The notes under the pieces: generated by a model
What the model was told of the DNA's origin: nothing
Seen by the model: only the letters and a program-made list of their open reading frames with translations
Databases searched by the model: none
Assembly: GCA_017859815.1 (NCBI GenBank)
Contig: JAFMMM010000011.1
Span: 1 to 37,589, forward strand
Length of the DNA: 37,589 nucleotides
Direction of reading: 5' to 3'
DNA from: Planctomycetota bacterium
GTDB taxonomy: Bacteria > Planctomycetota > Planctomycetia > Planctomycetales > Planctomycetaceae
Part shown: piece after piece, positions 1 to 8,146 of the stretch
Numbering within the stretch: position 1 is the first letter of the stretch
Layout of the letters: the number at the start of each line of letters is the position of its first letter
Position numbers and translations under genes: made by a program

Positions 1-2793
1 ATCCTTCTCCGGTGCGTAAGGCTTCGGGTACTCAACTTCGTACTCATCCTTCTCCTTGGCCGGATACTTTTCTTCCTCCGGGCAGTATTCTCCGTGCTCT
101 CCCTTACCTGGCTTATCTTCGTAAGGATCTGCCGGCGGGTACTCTTCCACTGGCTTGTCCACGTAAGGATCTGCCGGCGGGTATTCTTCCACTGGCTTGT
201 CCTCGTAAGGATCTGCCGGCGGGTATTCTTCTACTGGCTTATCCACGTAATGATCTGCCGGCGGGTATTCTTCTACTGGCTTATCCTCGTAAGGATCTGC
301 CGGCGGATAGGCCCCGCCAGGGTTCTTCCAGCTCACTTGTCCGTAGAGCGTTTCTTCGAAGCTATGCAACCGTCCACCACCGTCACGCCCTGTCGCAGGC
401 AGAACAACGATGTGATCCAGCAGTTTGCCATACTCAACACCAGCATGCCCAAGAGGCAGGTAAAGCTCCGGGTGATCAAATGGAGCAGCCTGATATCGCA
501 CGCGTTCGTCGGTGAGATGCATCAGGAACTCAACAAGATAAGAGACTGCCTGAGGATTCTCCTGAAGTTCGGAGATTTCTCCGATGTCCGGATGCAGGTC
601 AGCCGCATTCGTCTTCGGAAAATTTCCGCCTCGAACATAGAACTCAACGACTTCGGTCAGTGACTTCATGCCGCCGTTGTGCATATACGGTCCGGTTAGC
701 TCGACGTTCCGCAGGGTCGGCGTTTTGAACGCTCCCATGACAGCGACCCGATCGTCTTTCCCGACTGTGACAGCGGGATCCGGATCTTTACCAAGTTGCT
801 CCTGACGTGTGTATGACAAGGGTCCGAGGTAAGGATGCAGTGCTCCAATTCCGATATCTTCAACAGTTGGACGGACACCGATGTTGTAGAAACCGCTGTC
901 ATAGCTGGCAAATTCACCGTTTTTCATGTCCATCTGATCGACTGGATTTTCAGGGTCCGGTTCGTCTGCAGCGTGATTTCTCAAAGCACTTACGGTTGCA
1001 CCGGCAAATTCCGGGCCGTGATGGCAGCTAATGCACTTTCCTTCCTCCACGAAGATTCGCAGACCTTCGACAGCGGCTGCAGACATCGCCTTGTAATCAC
1101 CACGAGCATACTGGTCGTAAGGTGATTCGTCTGAAACCAAAGTCGCTTCGTAAAGCATGACTGACAGGCCCCAGAACAGCGAGAAGTTGGCTTCCATATG
1201 GGTGTAGCCGTCTTCTGTATAGTCCGGGCTGGCCCACCATTCCGGCAGGAAAGCACGACGGATCAATGTTGCATACCCGGCTTTGTGCTGGTGCAGACCG
1301 TAGCCTCCAGCGTCAGCATATTCACCCAACACACTGTCGTTTGAGGAGACTCTTTGCATCGCCAGCGGTCGGGTGGCGAATAATTTGCGGGCGACATCAG
1401 AGAACAGTCTTCCCTGAGCTGACATTTCAATTGAGCTGAGAACGGGCCCCACAGCCTGCGATGCCAGAGTGGCGTTGTCCAGCAGGACTGAGACTTTCTC
1501 CAACCTTCCATCAGCTGCTTCGCGGTAGACTTTAGCGTCCGGATCAAGATCGCCGAACGGATTCACTCCATTGAAGTAATGATTGGCTCGACCGTCCCAG
1601 AAGGTTCGATCAAAGAACACAGCGTTGATTGTTGACGGCGTATTCCGCGTAGTCACCTGTCGCGAATTTTTGCCTCCAATTTTGAACAGACTATTCTGAT
1701 TCGAATAAGTCAATTCGACTGCACAGCAGCCGCTGAGACCGACAAAGTTCTGCTCCCCAATTCCTGTTGAGCCTGTGATCTCACGAGTCGAGAAAACAAC
1801 CGGGTTTTCACTGGATTCGAATCCGGCCTCGTCGCCAGGAAACAACGGTGTTTCCAGCTGATGGAGCGGAAAGTCCTGCCGTCGCAGTTTCTTGTTAACA
1901 CCGCGGAAATCCGCCTGCGCCTGCAACTCAATCGCTTTTCCAGCAGCAAGCTGTTGCCCGAAGATACCTCCGGTGGCACCCGGATGCAAAGTATTGACAT
2001 CTCGCGTGTCGGCACCCGCGTTCCAGTGGCAGGTGGCACAGGCTGTACGGTTGTCGCTGCCAACCTGCATGTCCCAAAACAGAGCCTTGCCCAGGACGAC
2101 CGCAAGGTCGCGGTCTCGCACAAATTCATCAAGGTTGCTCGGAAGAGGAACCTCAATTGTATCCAGAGCGTCCGGTCCCAGGCGAACCGGGGGCAGCAAC
2201 TGCACATTCGTAATCAATGCACCGTCGGGAATTCTGCTGCTGCCCGAGGAAAAACGGACCGCTGTTTTTGAGTGCTGAGCCACAAATGTGGCGGTGTATT
2301 CCTGCCAGCCAGGATTCTCGGCACTCCAGCCTTCCGGCTTGGTCACGGTGTAAGAGACCGCTTCATTGCCGAAGCGGAGTGACAGCTTACGAGGCATCCA
2401 CGGCATCGTTCGCCAGTTGCCAGTCGCATGAAATTTCACCGTGTAAGTCTGGCCAGGAACAGTCGTCACCGACTGATAAAGCGAGCCGGACCGATACCCA
2501 TTCAGATCAATCACCGCCGCGTCTTCCACGGGGGTTGCGTATTGACCGATATGGAGTCCCACATTACCCAGTTCAACCTTCCACGAACCCATCGCTGAGT
2601 TTGCGGAAATCAAATACTCGCCAGCCGGCTTACCGGACCCTTGAAAAGTTCCATCAAGGATCGCATTTTCCGGATTGCCGGCCGCAGTTTCCTGCGCTAT
2701 TCCCGTTCCACCGACAGCCAATCCACCTGCTGCGACCAGCGCGAGTGCAGCGCGCCGGATTTTCAGCAAGGGAATAATGCCTAGAGAAATCAT
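1..2793 (-). CDS. DUF642-like domain / di-haem cytochrome c peroxidase fusion, 3' end outside window
   Basis: The frame is open from the ATG at 2793 to the window edge (931 codons seen, no stop). Residues 1-33 form a signal peptide. Residues about 43-200 resemble the DUF642 / choice-of-anchor-C beta-sandwich (NAILDGTF near the start, a central IDLNGYRSGSLYQSV, then YTVKFHATGNW). Residues about 205-790 are a MauG/CcpA-type di-haem peroxidase: first haem site CATCH at 252-256, second CISCH at 587-591, and the family motif FKTPTLRN followed by PYMHNG. Such enzymes reduce peroxide or oxidise substrates in the periplasm with two c-type haems. Residues 830-895 are 14-residue repeats, followed by a Lys/Glu/Tyr/Pro-rich tail that leaves the window. 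AGAAAGG sits about 9 bases before the ATG, and no earlier start codon exists in this frame after an upstream stop. The substrate is unknown. The peroxidase assignment is firm; the N-terminal domain name is by pattern. Confidence 0.9.
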   Translation of the reverse strand, partial: MISLGIIPLLKIRRAALALVAAGGLAVGGTGIAQETAAGNPENAILDGTFQGSGKPAGEYLISANSAMGSWKVELGNVGLHIGQYATPVEDAAVIDLNGYRSGSLYQSVTTVPGQTYTVKFHATGNWRTMPWMPRKLSLRFGNEAVSYTVTKPEGWSAENPGWQEYTATFVAQHSKTAVRFSSGSSRIPDGALITNVQLLPPVRLGPDALDTIEVPLPSNLDEFVRDRDLAVVLGKALFWDMQVGSDNRTACATCHWNAGADTRDVNTLHPGATGGIFGQQLAAGKAIELQAQADFRGVNKKLRRQDFPLHQLETPLFPGDEAGFESSENPVVFSTREITGSTGIGEQNFVGLSGCCAVELTYSNQNSLFKIGGKNSRQVTTRNTPSTINAVFFDRTFWDGRANHYFNGVNPFGDLDPDAKVYREAADGRLEKVSVLLDNATLASQAVGPVLSSIEMSAQGRLFSDVARKLFATRPLAMQRVSSNDSVLGEYADAGGYGLHQHKAGYATLIRRAFLPEWWASPDYTEDGYTHMEANFSLFWGLSVMLYEATLVSDESPYDQYARGDYKAMSAAAVEGLRIFVEEGKCISCHHGPEFAGATVSALRNHAADEPDPENPVDQMDMKNGEFASYDSGFYNIGVRPTVEDIGIGALHPYLGPLSYTRQEQLGKDPDPAVTVGKDDRVAVMGAFKTPTLRNVELTGPYMHNGGMKSLTEVVEFYVRGGNFPKTNAADLHPDIGEISELQENPQAVSYLVEFLMHLTDERVRYQAAPFDHPELYLPLGHAGVEYGKLLDHIVVLPATGRDGGGRLHSFEETLYGQVSWKNPGGAYPPADPYEDKPVEEYPPADHYVDKPVEEYPPADPYEDKPVEEYPPADPYVDKPVEEYPPADPYEDKPGKGEHGEYCPEEEKYPAKEKDEYEVEYPKPYAPEKD
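109..306 (-). repeat. 42-bp tandem repeat inside the peroxidase gene
   Basis: Five head-to-tail copies of a 42-bp unit, the last incomplete, encode PPADPYEDKPVEEY. Position 8 alternates Glu/Val from copy to copy (PYED, HYVD, PYED, PYVD, PYED), and the second copy has His for Pro. The nucleotide copies are nearly identical, so the array is either young or kept homogeneous by recombination. The encoded segment is acidic and proline-rich and is probably an extended extracellular stalk or linker. Confidence 0.95.
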
Positions 2794-2823
2794 GTTGTTG
2801 AGCCTTTCTCGTGCTTCCCGGAA

Positions 2824-2844
2824 TCCAATCTCACGCGGATTGGA
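2824..2844. promoter_or_regulatory. Inverted repeat in the peroxidase leader
   Basis: Perfect 7-base arms TCCAATC and GATTGGA flank a 7-base loop. The repeat ends about 30 bases before the peroxidase ATG. It could be an operator or an mRNA leader hairpin. No T-tract follows, so it is not a terminator. Confidence 0.4.
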
Positions 2845-3137
2845 ATACCGTCGGGAAGAATCATTTCGCTCTTGCCAGATTTCGCAGTCGGCAAAGGGGC
2901 AACGCCACTCGCGGGACCTGGAAGATCACATGAAGGCCCTCAAAGCAGAAGTCATTCCGTAGCAGGTGATGATGAGAAAAATTACCGCAGGCATTTCCAA
3001 ATCGAACAGCTGGGTTGGCAATACAGCAGGTCCGGGAGAGCAAATAATTGCTACAAGCCGCCAAATCGGGTCCCAATGCGAATCTCAGCAGCCCGCATCA
3101 CCCTCTCAAGTCACTTAATCGTTAGTTGGTACGAACT

Positions 3138-3152
3138 ACTGGGAATCCCAGT
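3138..3152. promoter_or_regulatory. Perfect 15-base palindrome, candidate operator
   Basis: ACTGGGA and TCCCAGT are separated by one base. The site lies mid-intergenic, about 345 bases upstream of the peroxidase start. The form fits a dimeric regulator site, but I recognise no known consensus. Confidence 0.3.
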
Positions 3153-3310
3153 CTCTGCCGAGCAAGGAACTGCCGGCTTCCGATCAAGGGATACTCCAGC
3201 GCTGTCATCTCGCCACATTCGTTTCCCCGTGTTGTGTTCCTGCAACGAGTGCGTTGTGGCAAGGCAACAATTGGCGAATCGTGAGTTCTGCCGAGAGATG
3301 TCCGCGCATG

Positions 3311-3338
3311 AAAAAACCCGGTGCCTGCATCGGGTTTT
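3311..3338 (-). terminator. Rho-independent terminator of the PQQ-propeller gene
   Basis: Read on the minus strand, AAAACCCG and CGGGTTTT form a hairpin with a 10-base loop, followed by further T residues (six T in a row in the right arm and tail). It starts about 33 bases after the stop of the PQQ gene and separates it from the peroxidase gene downstream. Confidence 0.8.
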
Positions 3339-3370
3339 CACTTTCGCTCATTGACATCAGCGGGCTGGTA

Positions 3371-4639
3371 TCAGGGACCCGCCTGATAACACATCAATCG
3401 GTTCTGCTCGCGGAGGTAAAGTTTGCCGTTAACAACCACCGGGTGTGCCCAGGACTTTCCCTCCTGATAGTCCGGCTCAAAACTTCCTTTCAGCTGGTAC
3501 CCGCTGCTGGTCGCCTGAATCAATGCAACAAGGCCATCTTCGTACCGAAAGATCAAATGGCCGTCGATCAACAGAACCGCGGCAGATCCCTTTCCGGGGC
3601 CACGAAGTTTTCCGCCCCAGACGATTTCCCCGTCTGACATTCTGACACATGTGGGAAACCCCTGATTCTGTTGATGACCTGCGAAGATATGTCCGTCAAG
3701 AAGAATCATGCCACCGTGATGGTTGTTGAAGACCTCTCCTTCAAGGAAATACTTTTCTTCTACCACAATCCCGGCGGCCGTCCGCTGCAGTTCAACAAGT
3801 GCAGCACCCGTCTTGTAACTGGTGGAAGCGAAGACAAAGTTCCCCTCCACGATTGGTGTCGAAATATTCGCAACGCGATTTGCTACTCGGTTGTACGACC
3901 ACAACTGCTTTCCGGTTGCAGCATCAATACCCAGCAGTCCCCGCCCGACAAGTTGTACGTACTGCGGAATCCCCAGTGCATTACTGGTTACAATGGACGA
4001 GTAGCCAGCACCGTCCTTGCCGGCATCCCCGGGAATGGAAGCCTTGCAACTCCAGACTTCTTCCCCAGTCATTCGATTCAGACAGACCACCATCGCATCC
4101 GATCCGCCGGGCGTGCAGAGAACTCGGTCTCCATCCACCAGTGGAGACTCAGAATAACCCCAGCCGGACATCATCTGCCCGCCCCAGTCACGAAAATCTC
4201 TTTTCCAGACGATCTCTCCATCCGCCGAGCGGAGACAGGCGATGGCCCCATTGGAAGTGACTACATAGAGCATTTCCCCGGCCACAGTCGGCGTACAGCG
4301 AGAACCCTCATAGCTGTGCTTTGGGGCGGCATCCGTCAACGCGGATTTCCAGACAATACTGCCGTCCCCTGCGTTTGCTGCAACAACAGCCTGGCCGTCT
4401 TCGAAGTTACCGACCGTAAACAGCCGTCCGTCCTGAACAGCGACGCTGGAAAAACCGTTGCCGAATCCATCGACGGTCCACAGATGTTTTGGTGCAGCTT
4501 CCTCCCAGTTGTGCGACGCCAGCTTCTCCTCACTTTGAGCATTCCGCCGGGGCCCGCGCCATTGCGGCCAATCACCAGCACTTGCCTGATCGACCACCAG
4601 AAAACACGCTGCTACCGCCAGAAATAACCTTGTTCGCAT
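3371..4639 (-). CDS. Secreted PQQ-like beta-propeller protein
   Basis: 422 residues with an N-terminal signal peptide (MRTRLFLAVAACFLVVDQASA, cleaved before GDWPQWRGP). The body is a run of PQQ-like beta-propeller blades: GAIACLRSADGEIVWKRDF, MTGEEVWSC, GIDAATGKQLWSYN and MSDGEIVWGGKLRG. The WPQWRGP opening is common in planctomycete outer-membrane-assembly (BamB-like) or PQQ-repeat proteins. I see no dehydrogenase active-site features, so a binding or structural role outside the cytoplasm is more likely than catalysis. The gene is followed by its own terminator and divergent from the M20 peptidase gene; the 258 bases between them hold both promoters. The start is the only signal-peptide-compatible ATG. 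The family is certain, the role unknown. Confidence 0.92.
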   Translation of the reverse strand: MRTRLFLAVAACFLVVDQASAGDWPQWRGPRRNAQSEEKLASHNWEEAAPKHLWTVDGFGNGFSSVAVQDGRLFTVGNFEDGQAVVAANAGDGSIVWKSALTDAAPKHSYEGSRCTPTVAGEMLYVVTSNGAIACLRSADGEIVWKRDFRDWGGQMMSGWGYSESPLVDGDRVLCTPGGSDAMVVCLNRMTGEEVWSCKASIPGDAGKDGAGYSSIVTSNALGIPQYVQLVGRGLLGIDAATGKQLWSYNRVANRVANISTPIVEGNFVFASTSYKTGAALVELQRTAAGIVVEEKYFLEGEVFNNHHGGMILLDGHIFAGHQQNQGFPTCVRMSDGEIVWGGKLRGPGKGSAAVLLIDGHLIFRYEDGLVALIQATSSGYQLKGSFEPDYQEGKSWAHPVVVNGKLYLREQNRLMCYQAGP

Positions 4640-4897
4640 CTTCTACAGTCTCCAATGCTCAACGGGTTGAACGCCGGGACCTGCAGCGGATAAACCACAG
4701 TCCCTCAGAAGCTGCAAACGATAGTAGGAAGCGGCTACTTTGCAAATCCGGATGTGGAACAACTGTGAGCCGCTCGCACTTCACCCGCATTGCCACCCAG
4801 CCTATGATCAGCAGCCGCAGCAGAGTTCTGTGGTCACTCCCCGGCTGGATCACGATTCCGAAACGTTCCTTTTTTTCTTTGGACGAAAGTTTTGACA

Positions 4898-6274
4898 ATG
4901 CAATCGGTTCTCGAATTCCTGCAGAATCGTCAGCAGAAAGCGCTCGATGAACTCTGCGAATTCCTCCGTATCCCCTCGATCAGCGCAGACTCCGCCTACC
5001 GTGACGACATGCATCGCTGTGCGGAATGGGTTCAACAGTCGATGCAAAATGCCGGATTGACGGCCCAAATCCATCCCACTGCCGGCCATCCGATCGTCTA
5101 CGGTGAGTTAATTCGAGACCCCGCTCTGCCCACGGTACTGGTGTACGGACACTATGACGTTCAACCACCCGACCCGCTTGATCTCTGGACCACGCCTGCA
5201 TTTGAACCCACGATTCGGGATGGCCGACTGTATGCCCGAGGTGCCACAGACGACAAAGGTCAACTGTTCACTCACCTAAAATCCATCGAAGCATGGACTC
5301 GCACTCAAGGTGAACTGCCCGTGAACATCAAGTTTCTGATCGAGGGTGAAGAAGAGTGCGGTGGCATCCATCTCGACGCATTCCTCGAAGAGCATCAGCA
5401 AATGCTCCAGGCAGATGTTGCCGTGGTGAGCGATACCAGCCAGTACGGAGACGGAATTCCGGCAATTACCTGCGGGCTGCGGGGAATCGTGGCGGCTGAA
5501 GTTCGGCTGCAGGGCCCGGACCATGACCTGCACAGCGGAATCTACGGCGGCAGCATCGCCAATCCTCTCAATGCCCTCGCTGCCATGTGCGGAGCACTGA
5601 TTGATTCCGATGGTCGAATTCAGATCCCGGGATTCTACGACGACGTTGTCGACCTGACAGAGGAGGAACGCCGGGGGTATGCCGAACTGCCATTTTCGGT
5701 GGAGGGCTTCCTGGCGGACACCGGCAGCACAGACATTTTCGGGGAGCCGGGCTGGTCTACACTGGAGCGCCGTACCGCTCGTCCAACCTGCGACATCAAT
5801 GGATTCTCGGGAGGCTATTCAGGTGAAGGCCCGAAGACCATTATCCCATCAAAGGCCATGGCGAAAATCACCTGCCGACTCGTCCCGGACATGAAGCCGG
5901 AGAAAATTCTGGATGCGCTGGAAGAATTCCTGCGGTCTCGCTGCCCGGCGGGAATTCAATTCGAGTTCCAGCGGTATCATGGCTGCGAAGCTTTTGTGTT
6001 CGATCCCACCAGTGACTGGCTGACAGCCTCACGCAAAGCCGTGGCAACCGCCTTCGGCCAGGAACCGGTTCTGTTTCGCGAGGGTGGTTCCATTCCGGTG
6101 GTGCTCAGCTTCAAGCAGATCCTGGGACTCGATACCCTGCTGCTTGGCTGGGGCCGGAATTCCGACAATCTTCACAGCCCCGACGAACATCTGCATTTGG
6201 AAGATTTTCATCGCGGCACCCTCGCCAGCGCCTGTCTCTGGGAGGAATTGTCGAAAGTTCCACCACAGAGATAA
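4898..6274 (+). CDS. M20 family metallo-dipeptidase
   Basis: 458 residues, typical of the cytosolic M20 dipeptidase (CNDP/ArgE/DapE-related) family, which hydrolyses dipeptides or N-acyl amino acids using two zinc ions. Visible metal ligands are H85 and D87 in VYGHYDVQP, the bridging D118 in GATDDKGQ, the catalytic Glu pair in EGEEECGG (about 151-152) and Asp in VVSDTSQYG. The lid-domain HSG motif (DLHSGIYGGS) is also present. The C-terminal His of the second site lies in the SPDEHLHLEDF region. The ATG at 4898 is preferred; a TTG two codons upstream (4892) is also possible. The Shine-Dalgarno sequence is weak (GGACGAAAG). It is a monocistronic plus-strand gene upstream of serS. The exact substrate cannot be read from the sequence. 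Confidence 0.92.
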   Translation: MQSVLEFLQNRQQKALDELCEFLRIPSISADSAYRDDMHRCAEWVQQSMQNAGLTAQIHPTAGHPIVYGELIRDPALPTVLVYGHYDVQPPDPLDLWTTPAFEPTIRDGRLYARGATDDKGQLFTHLKSIEAWTRTQGELPVNIKFLIEGEEECGGIHLDAFLEEHQQMLQADVAVVSDTSQYGDGIPAITCGLRGIVAAEVRLQGPDHDLHSGIYGGSIANPLNALAAMCGALIDSDGRIQIPGFYDDVVDLTEEERRGYAELPFSVEGFLADTGSTDIFGEPGWSTLERRTARPTCDINGFSGGYSGEGPKTIIPSKAMAKITCRLVPDMKPEKILDALEEFLRSRCPAGIQFEFQRYHGCEAFVFDPTSDWLTASRKAVATAFGQEPVLFREGGSIPVVLSFKQILGLDTLLLGWGRNSDNLHSPDEHLHLEDFHRGTLASACLWEELSKVPPQR

Positions 6275-6329
6275 ACCGGTCCGGGCTTTCCGCACAATCC
6301 GGCTGAAGCCAGAGATTTTTGCGGTCGAT

Positions 6330-6347
6330 TTCCCCTGCTCAGGGGAA
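6330..6347 (+). terminator. Possible weak terminator after the M20 gene
   Basis: TTCCCCTG and CAGGGGAA form a tight hairpin 56 bases after the dipeptidase stop, followed by a short T-containing stretch (GTGTTTGT). The lack of a clean U-tract makes this uncertain. The rest of the gap up to serS shows nothing else. Confidence 0.35.
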
Positions 6348-6496
6348 GTGTTTGTCCACGACCTGCTGCCACAGGATGATCGGGCCGCGCAGCCTTCCGT
6401 CAATGATCAACGGGCTCGCGGGTCCGGCGATTTTCACTTGTCTGCTTATCGACGTCCGCCAGTTGAACCCAACAACACACACTGCTGAATTTCATT

Positions 6497-6502
6497 GAGG
6501 AG
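6497..6502 (+). promoter_or_regulatory. Shine-Dalgarno site fixing the serS start
   Basis: GAGGAG lies 7 bases before the ATG at 6510. An in-frame TTG at 6495 overlaps this site, so it cannot be the true start. Confidence 0.8.
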
Positions 6503-6509
6503 CACTCTC

Positions 6510-7790
6510 ATGCTGGACTTGCAGTTCATCTGCGACCATCGCGACGAAGTCGCCGAGAATTGTCGTCTGCGCGGAGTCACTGCCGATATCGATGCCGTTG
6601 TTCAGCTGCGTGAAGATCGCAATGGTCTGATCGCCCGTGCAGACGAGCTGCGACACCGCCAGAAGGAGGTTTCTGCCGCGATCCCGAAGGCCTCTGCGGA
6701 CGAACGCCCGGGGCTTATCGAGCAGGGCCGGGAACTCCGCGCGGAAGTGACAGCGGCCGACGAAAAGCTGCGCGGTATTGAAGAACGTCTGCGTGAAGAA
6801 CAGTCACGAATTCCGAATATGACTCACCCCGACGTTCCGGTTGGAGGAGAAGATGACGCCTCGGAAATTCGTACCTGGGGAGAACGCCCGCAATTCTCAT
6901 TTCAGCCTCGCGACCACGTTGATATTGCTGCCCATCTTGATCTGATTGACTTTGAGGCGGGAGCACGCGTGACGGGTTCCGGATTCTATTTCCTGAAGAA
7001 TGATGCCGTTCTGCTGGAAATGGCCCTGGTACAGTTCGCACTGACAAAGCTGAGGTCTGAAGGATTCACTCTGTTTACAACGCCGGACCTCGCCCGAGAT
7101 TCCGTACTCGAAGGAATTGGTTTCAGTCCCCGAGGAAACGAAACCCAAATCTATTCTGTGGCGGAAACAGACCTGAGTCTCGTGGCCACCGCCGAAATCA
7201 CTCTCGGAGGAATTCAGAAAGACCAGGTACTCAATGAATCGGAGCTACCGCTCCGCTATGCCGGCCTGTCGCACTGTTTCCGAACAGAAGCCGGGGCTGC
7301 GGGTCGTGCTACGCGAGGGATCTATCGCGTACACCAGTTCACCAAAGTAGAAATGTTTGCGTACACGACGCCAGACCCCGCTCTGTCAAATGCAGTGCAT
7401 GCTGACATCCTCAGAATCGAAGAAGAGATCTTCCAGGCCCTGAAGATTCCATACCGGGTGATTGATACAGCCACCGGGGATCTGGGAGGCCCGGCCTATC
7501 GCAAGTTCGACATCGAAGCCTGGATGCCCGGTCGCGGCGAAGCCGGTGAGTACGGCGAAGTCACCAGCGCCTCCAACTGCACCGACTATCAAGCGCGGCG
7601 ACTGAATATTCGCTGTCGCAATCCTGATCGCAAGGGGACTCAGTTTGCCCACACCCTGAACGGCACCGCGATTTCCTGTGCTCGAGCGCTCGTTGCACTG
7701 CTGGAAAACAATCAGCAGGAAGATGGCAGCGTCGTTGTTCCGGAAGTTCTGCGACCGTGGGTTGGTCGTGACGTTTTGACGGCAGGCTGA
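6510..7790 (+). CDS. serS: Seryl-tRNA synthetase
   Basis: 426 residues, the normal length of bacterial SerRS. It charges tRNA-Ser (and tRNA-Sec) with serine using ATP in the cytoplasm. The N-terminal 105 residues are the two-helix coiled-coil arm that grips the long variable arm of tRNA-Ser (heptad-like stretches rich in Arg/Glu/Ala/Leu). The class II catalytic core follows: VATAEITL in the serine pocket, motif 2 as CFRTEAGAAG plus GIYRVHQFTKVEMF, ASNCTDYQARR before motif 3, and motif 3 as NGTAISCARALVALLENNQ. The start is set by GAGGAG 7 bases upstream. It is flanked by noncoding gaps on both sides and is probably its own transcript. Nothing is missing or odd. Confidence 0.98.
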   Translation: MLDLQFICDHRDEVAENCRLRGVTADIDAVVQLREDRNGLIARADELRHRQKEVSAAIPKASADERPGLIEQGRELRAEVTAADEKLRGIEERLREEQSRIPNMTHPDVPVGGEDDASEIRTWGERPQFSFQPRDHVDIAAHLDLIDFEAGARVTGSGFYFLKNDAVLLEMALVQFALTKLRSEGFTLFTTPDLARDSVLEGIGFSPRGNETQIYSVAETDLSLVATAEITLGGIQKDQVLNESELPLRYAGLSHCFRTEAGAAGRATRGIYRVHQFTKVEMFAYTTPDPALSNAVHADILRIEEEIFQALKIPYRVIDTATGDLGGPAYRKFDIEAWMPGRGEAGEYGEVTSASNCTDYQARRLNIRCRNPDRKGTQFAHTLNGTAISCARALVALLENNQQEDGSVVVPEVLRPWVGRDVLTAG

Positions 7791-8146
7791 TATCGGGCCC
7801 CGTCCACCACCCAAAGTTGCTGTTTGTCACCAGTCTCCGCCCAGCAGCCAGGCGGCAGATTCTGCCGAAACGGAAAAGCTTGCGCAGTTTTCGCAGAATC
7901 GCCGGAGACCCTGACCGAAATCGGTGGCCCGCAGAATTTGCTCTTTCATCAGGAACTGACCTTTTCGATTGGCATCCTGGGTGTCACCTGCGAACCATAG
8001 GGGCGTGACGGCTGCACGGTTCAGGGAAGAGCTGATGTCAGCTGGTTTGAACCAATAAGCTCTTCCGCAACGGTGCCATTCCCTCCCCGGGATTTCGCAG
8101 TGCTGCTGAAAGCGAAGACACGACTTCAAATCAGTAGCTCCCTGCC
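7791..8146. other. Intergenic region between serS and the TPR-like gene
   Basis: About 356 bases without a credible gene. The only structure I see is a perfect inverted repeat at 7853-7867 (CGGCAGA, one base, TCTGCCG), with no T-tract on either strand. It could be an operator for the downstream gene. An open frame on the minus strand across this region lacks a start context and a recognisable protein. Confidence 0.5.

Larger units (their letters stand above)
2794..3310. other. Intergenic region upstream of the peroxidase gene
   Basis: About 520 bases lie between the peroxidase start and the terminator of the PQQ gene. Short open frames on both strands have composition and residue usage unlike the neighbours, no ribosome-binding site and no recognisable motif, so I call none coding. 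The region must hold the minus-strand promoter of the peroxidase gene, but I could not pick a convincing -35/-10 pair. Two inverted repeats are listed separately. Confidence 0.6.

Noticed and set aside
109-306. Possible CRISPR array
   Set aside because: Units are contiguous 42-bp repeats without spacers and translate in frame.
94-663. Plus-strand open frames across the left edge
   Set aside because: They are the complement of the peroxidase gene and its repeats; the minus frame has haem motifs and a signal peptide, the plus frames have biased Leu/Arg/Cys repeats only.
1710-2207. Minus-strand open frame of 165 codons
   Set aside because: It lies in another frame of the peroxidase gene, over the first haem site region, and shows no protein-like features.
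2872-3354. Plus-strand frame of 160 codons upstream of the PQQ gene end
   Set aside because: No ribosome-binding site, no motif, and it runs through the PQQ-gene terminator.
3671-4627. Plus-strand frame of 318 codons
   Set aside because: Exactly antisense to the PQQ-propeller gene, whose blades are clear.
7853-7867. serS terminator
   Set aside because: The inverted repeat lacks a T-tract on either strand, so it is kept only as a possible operator.
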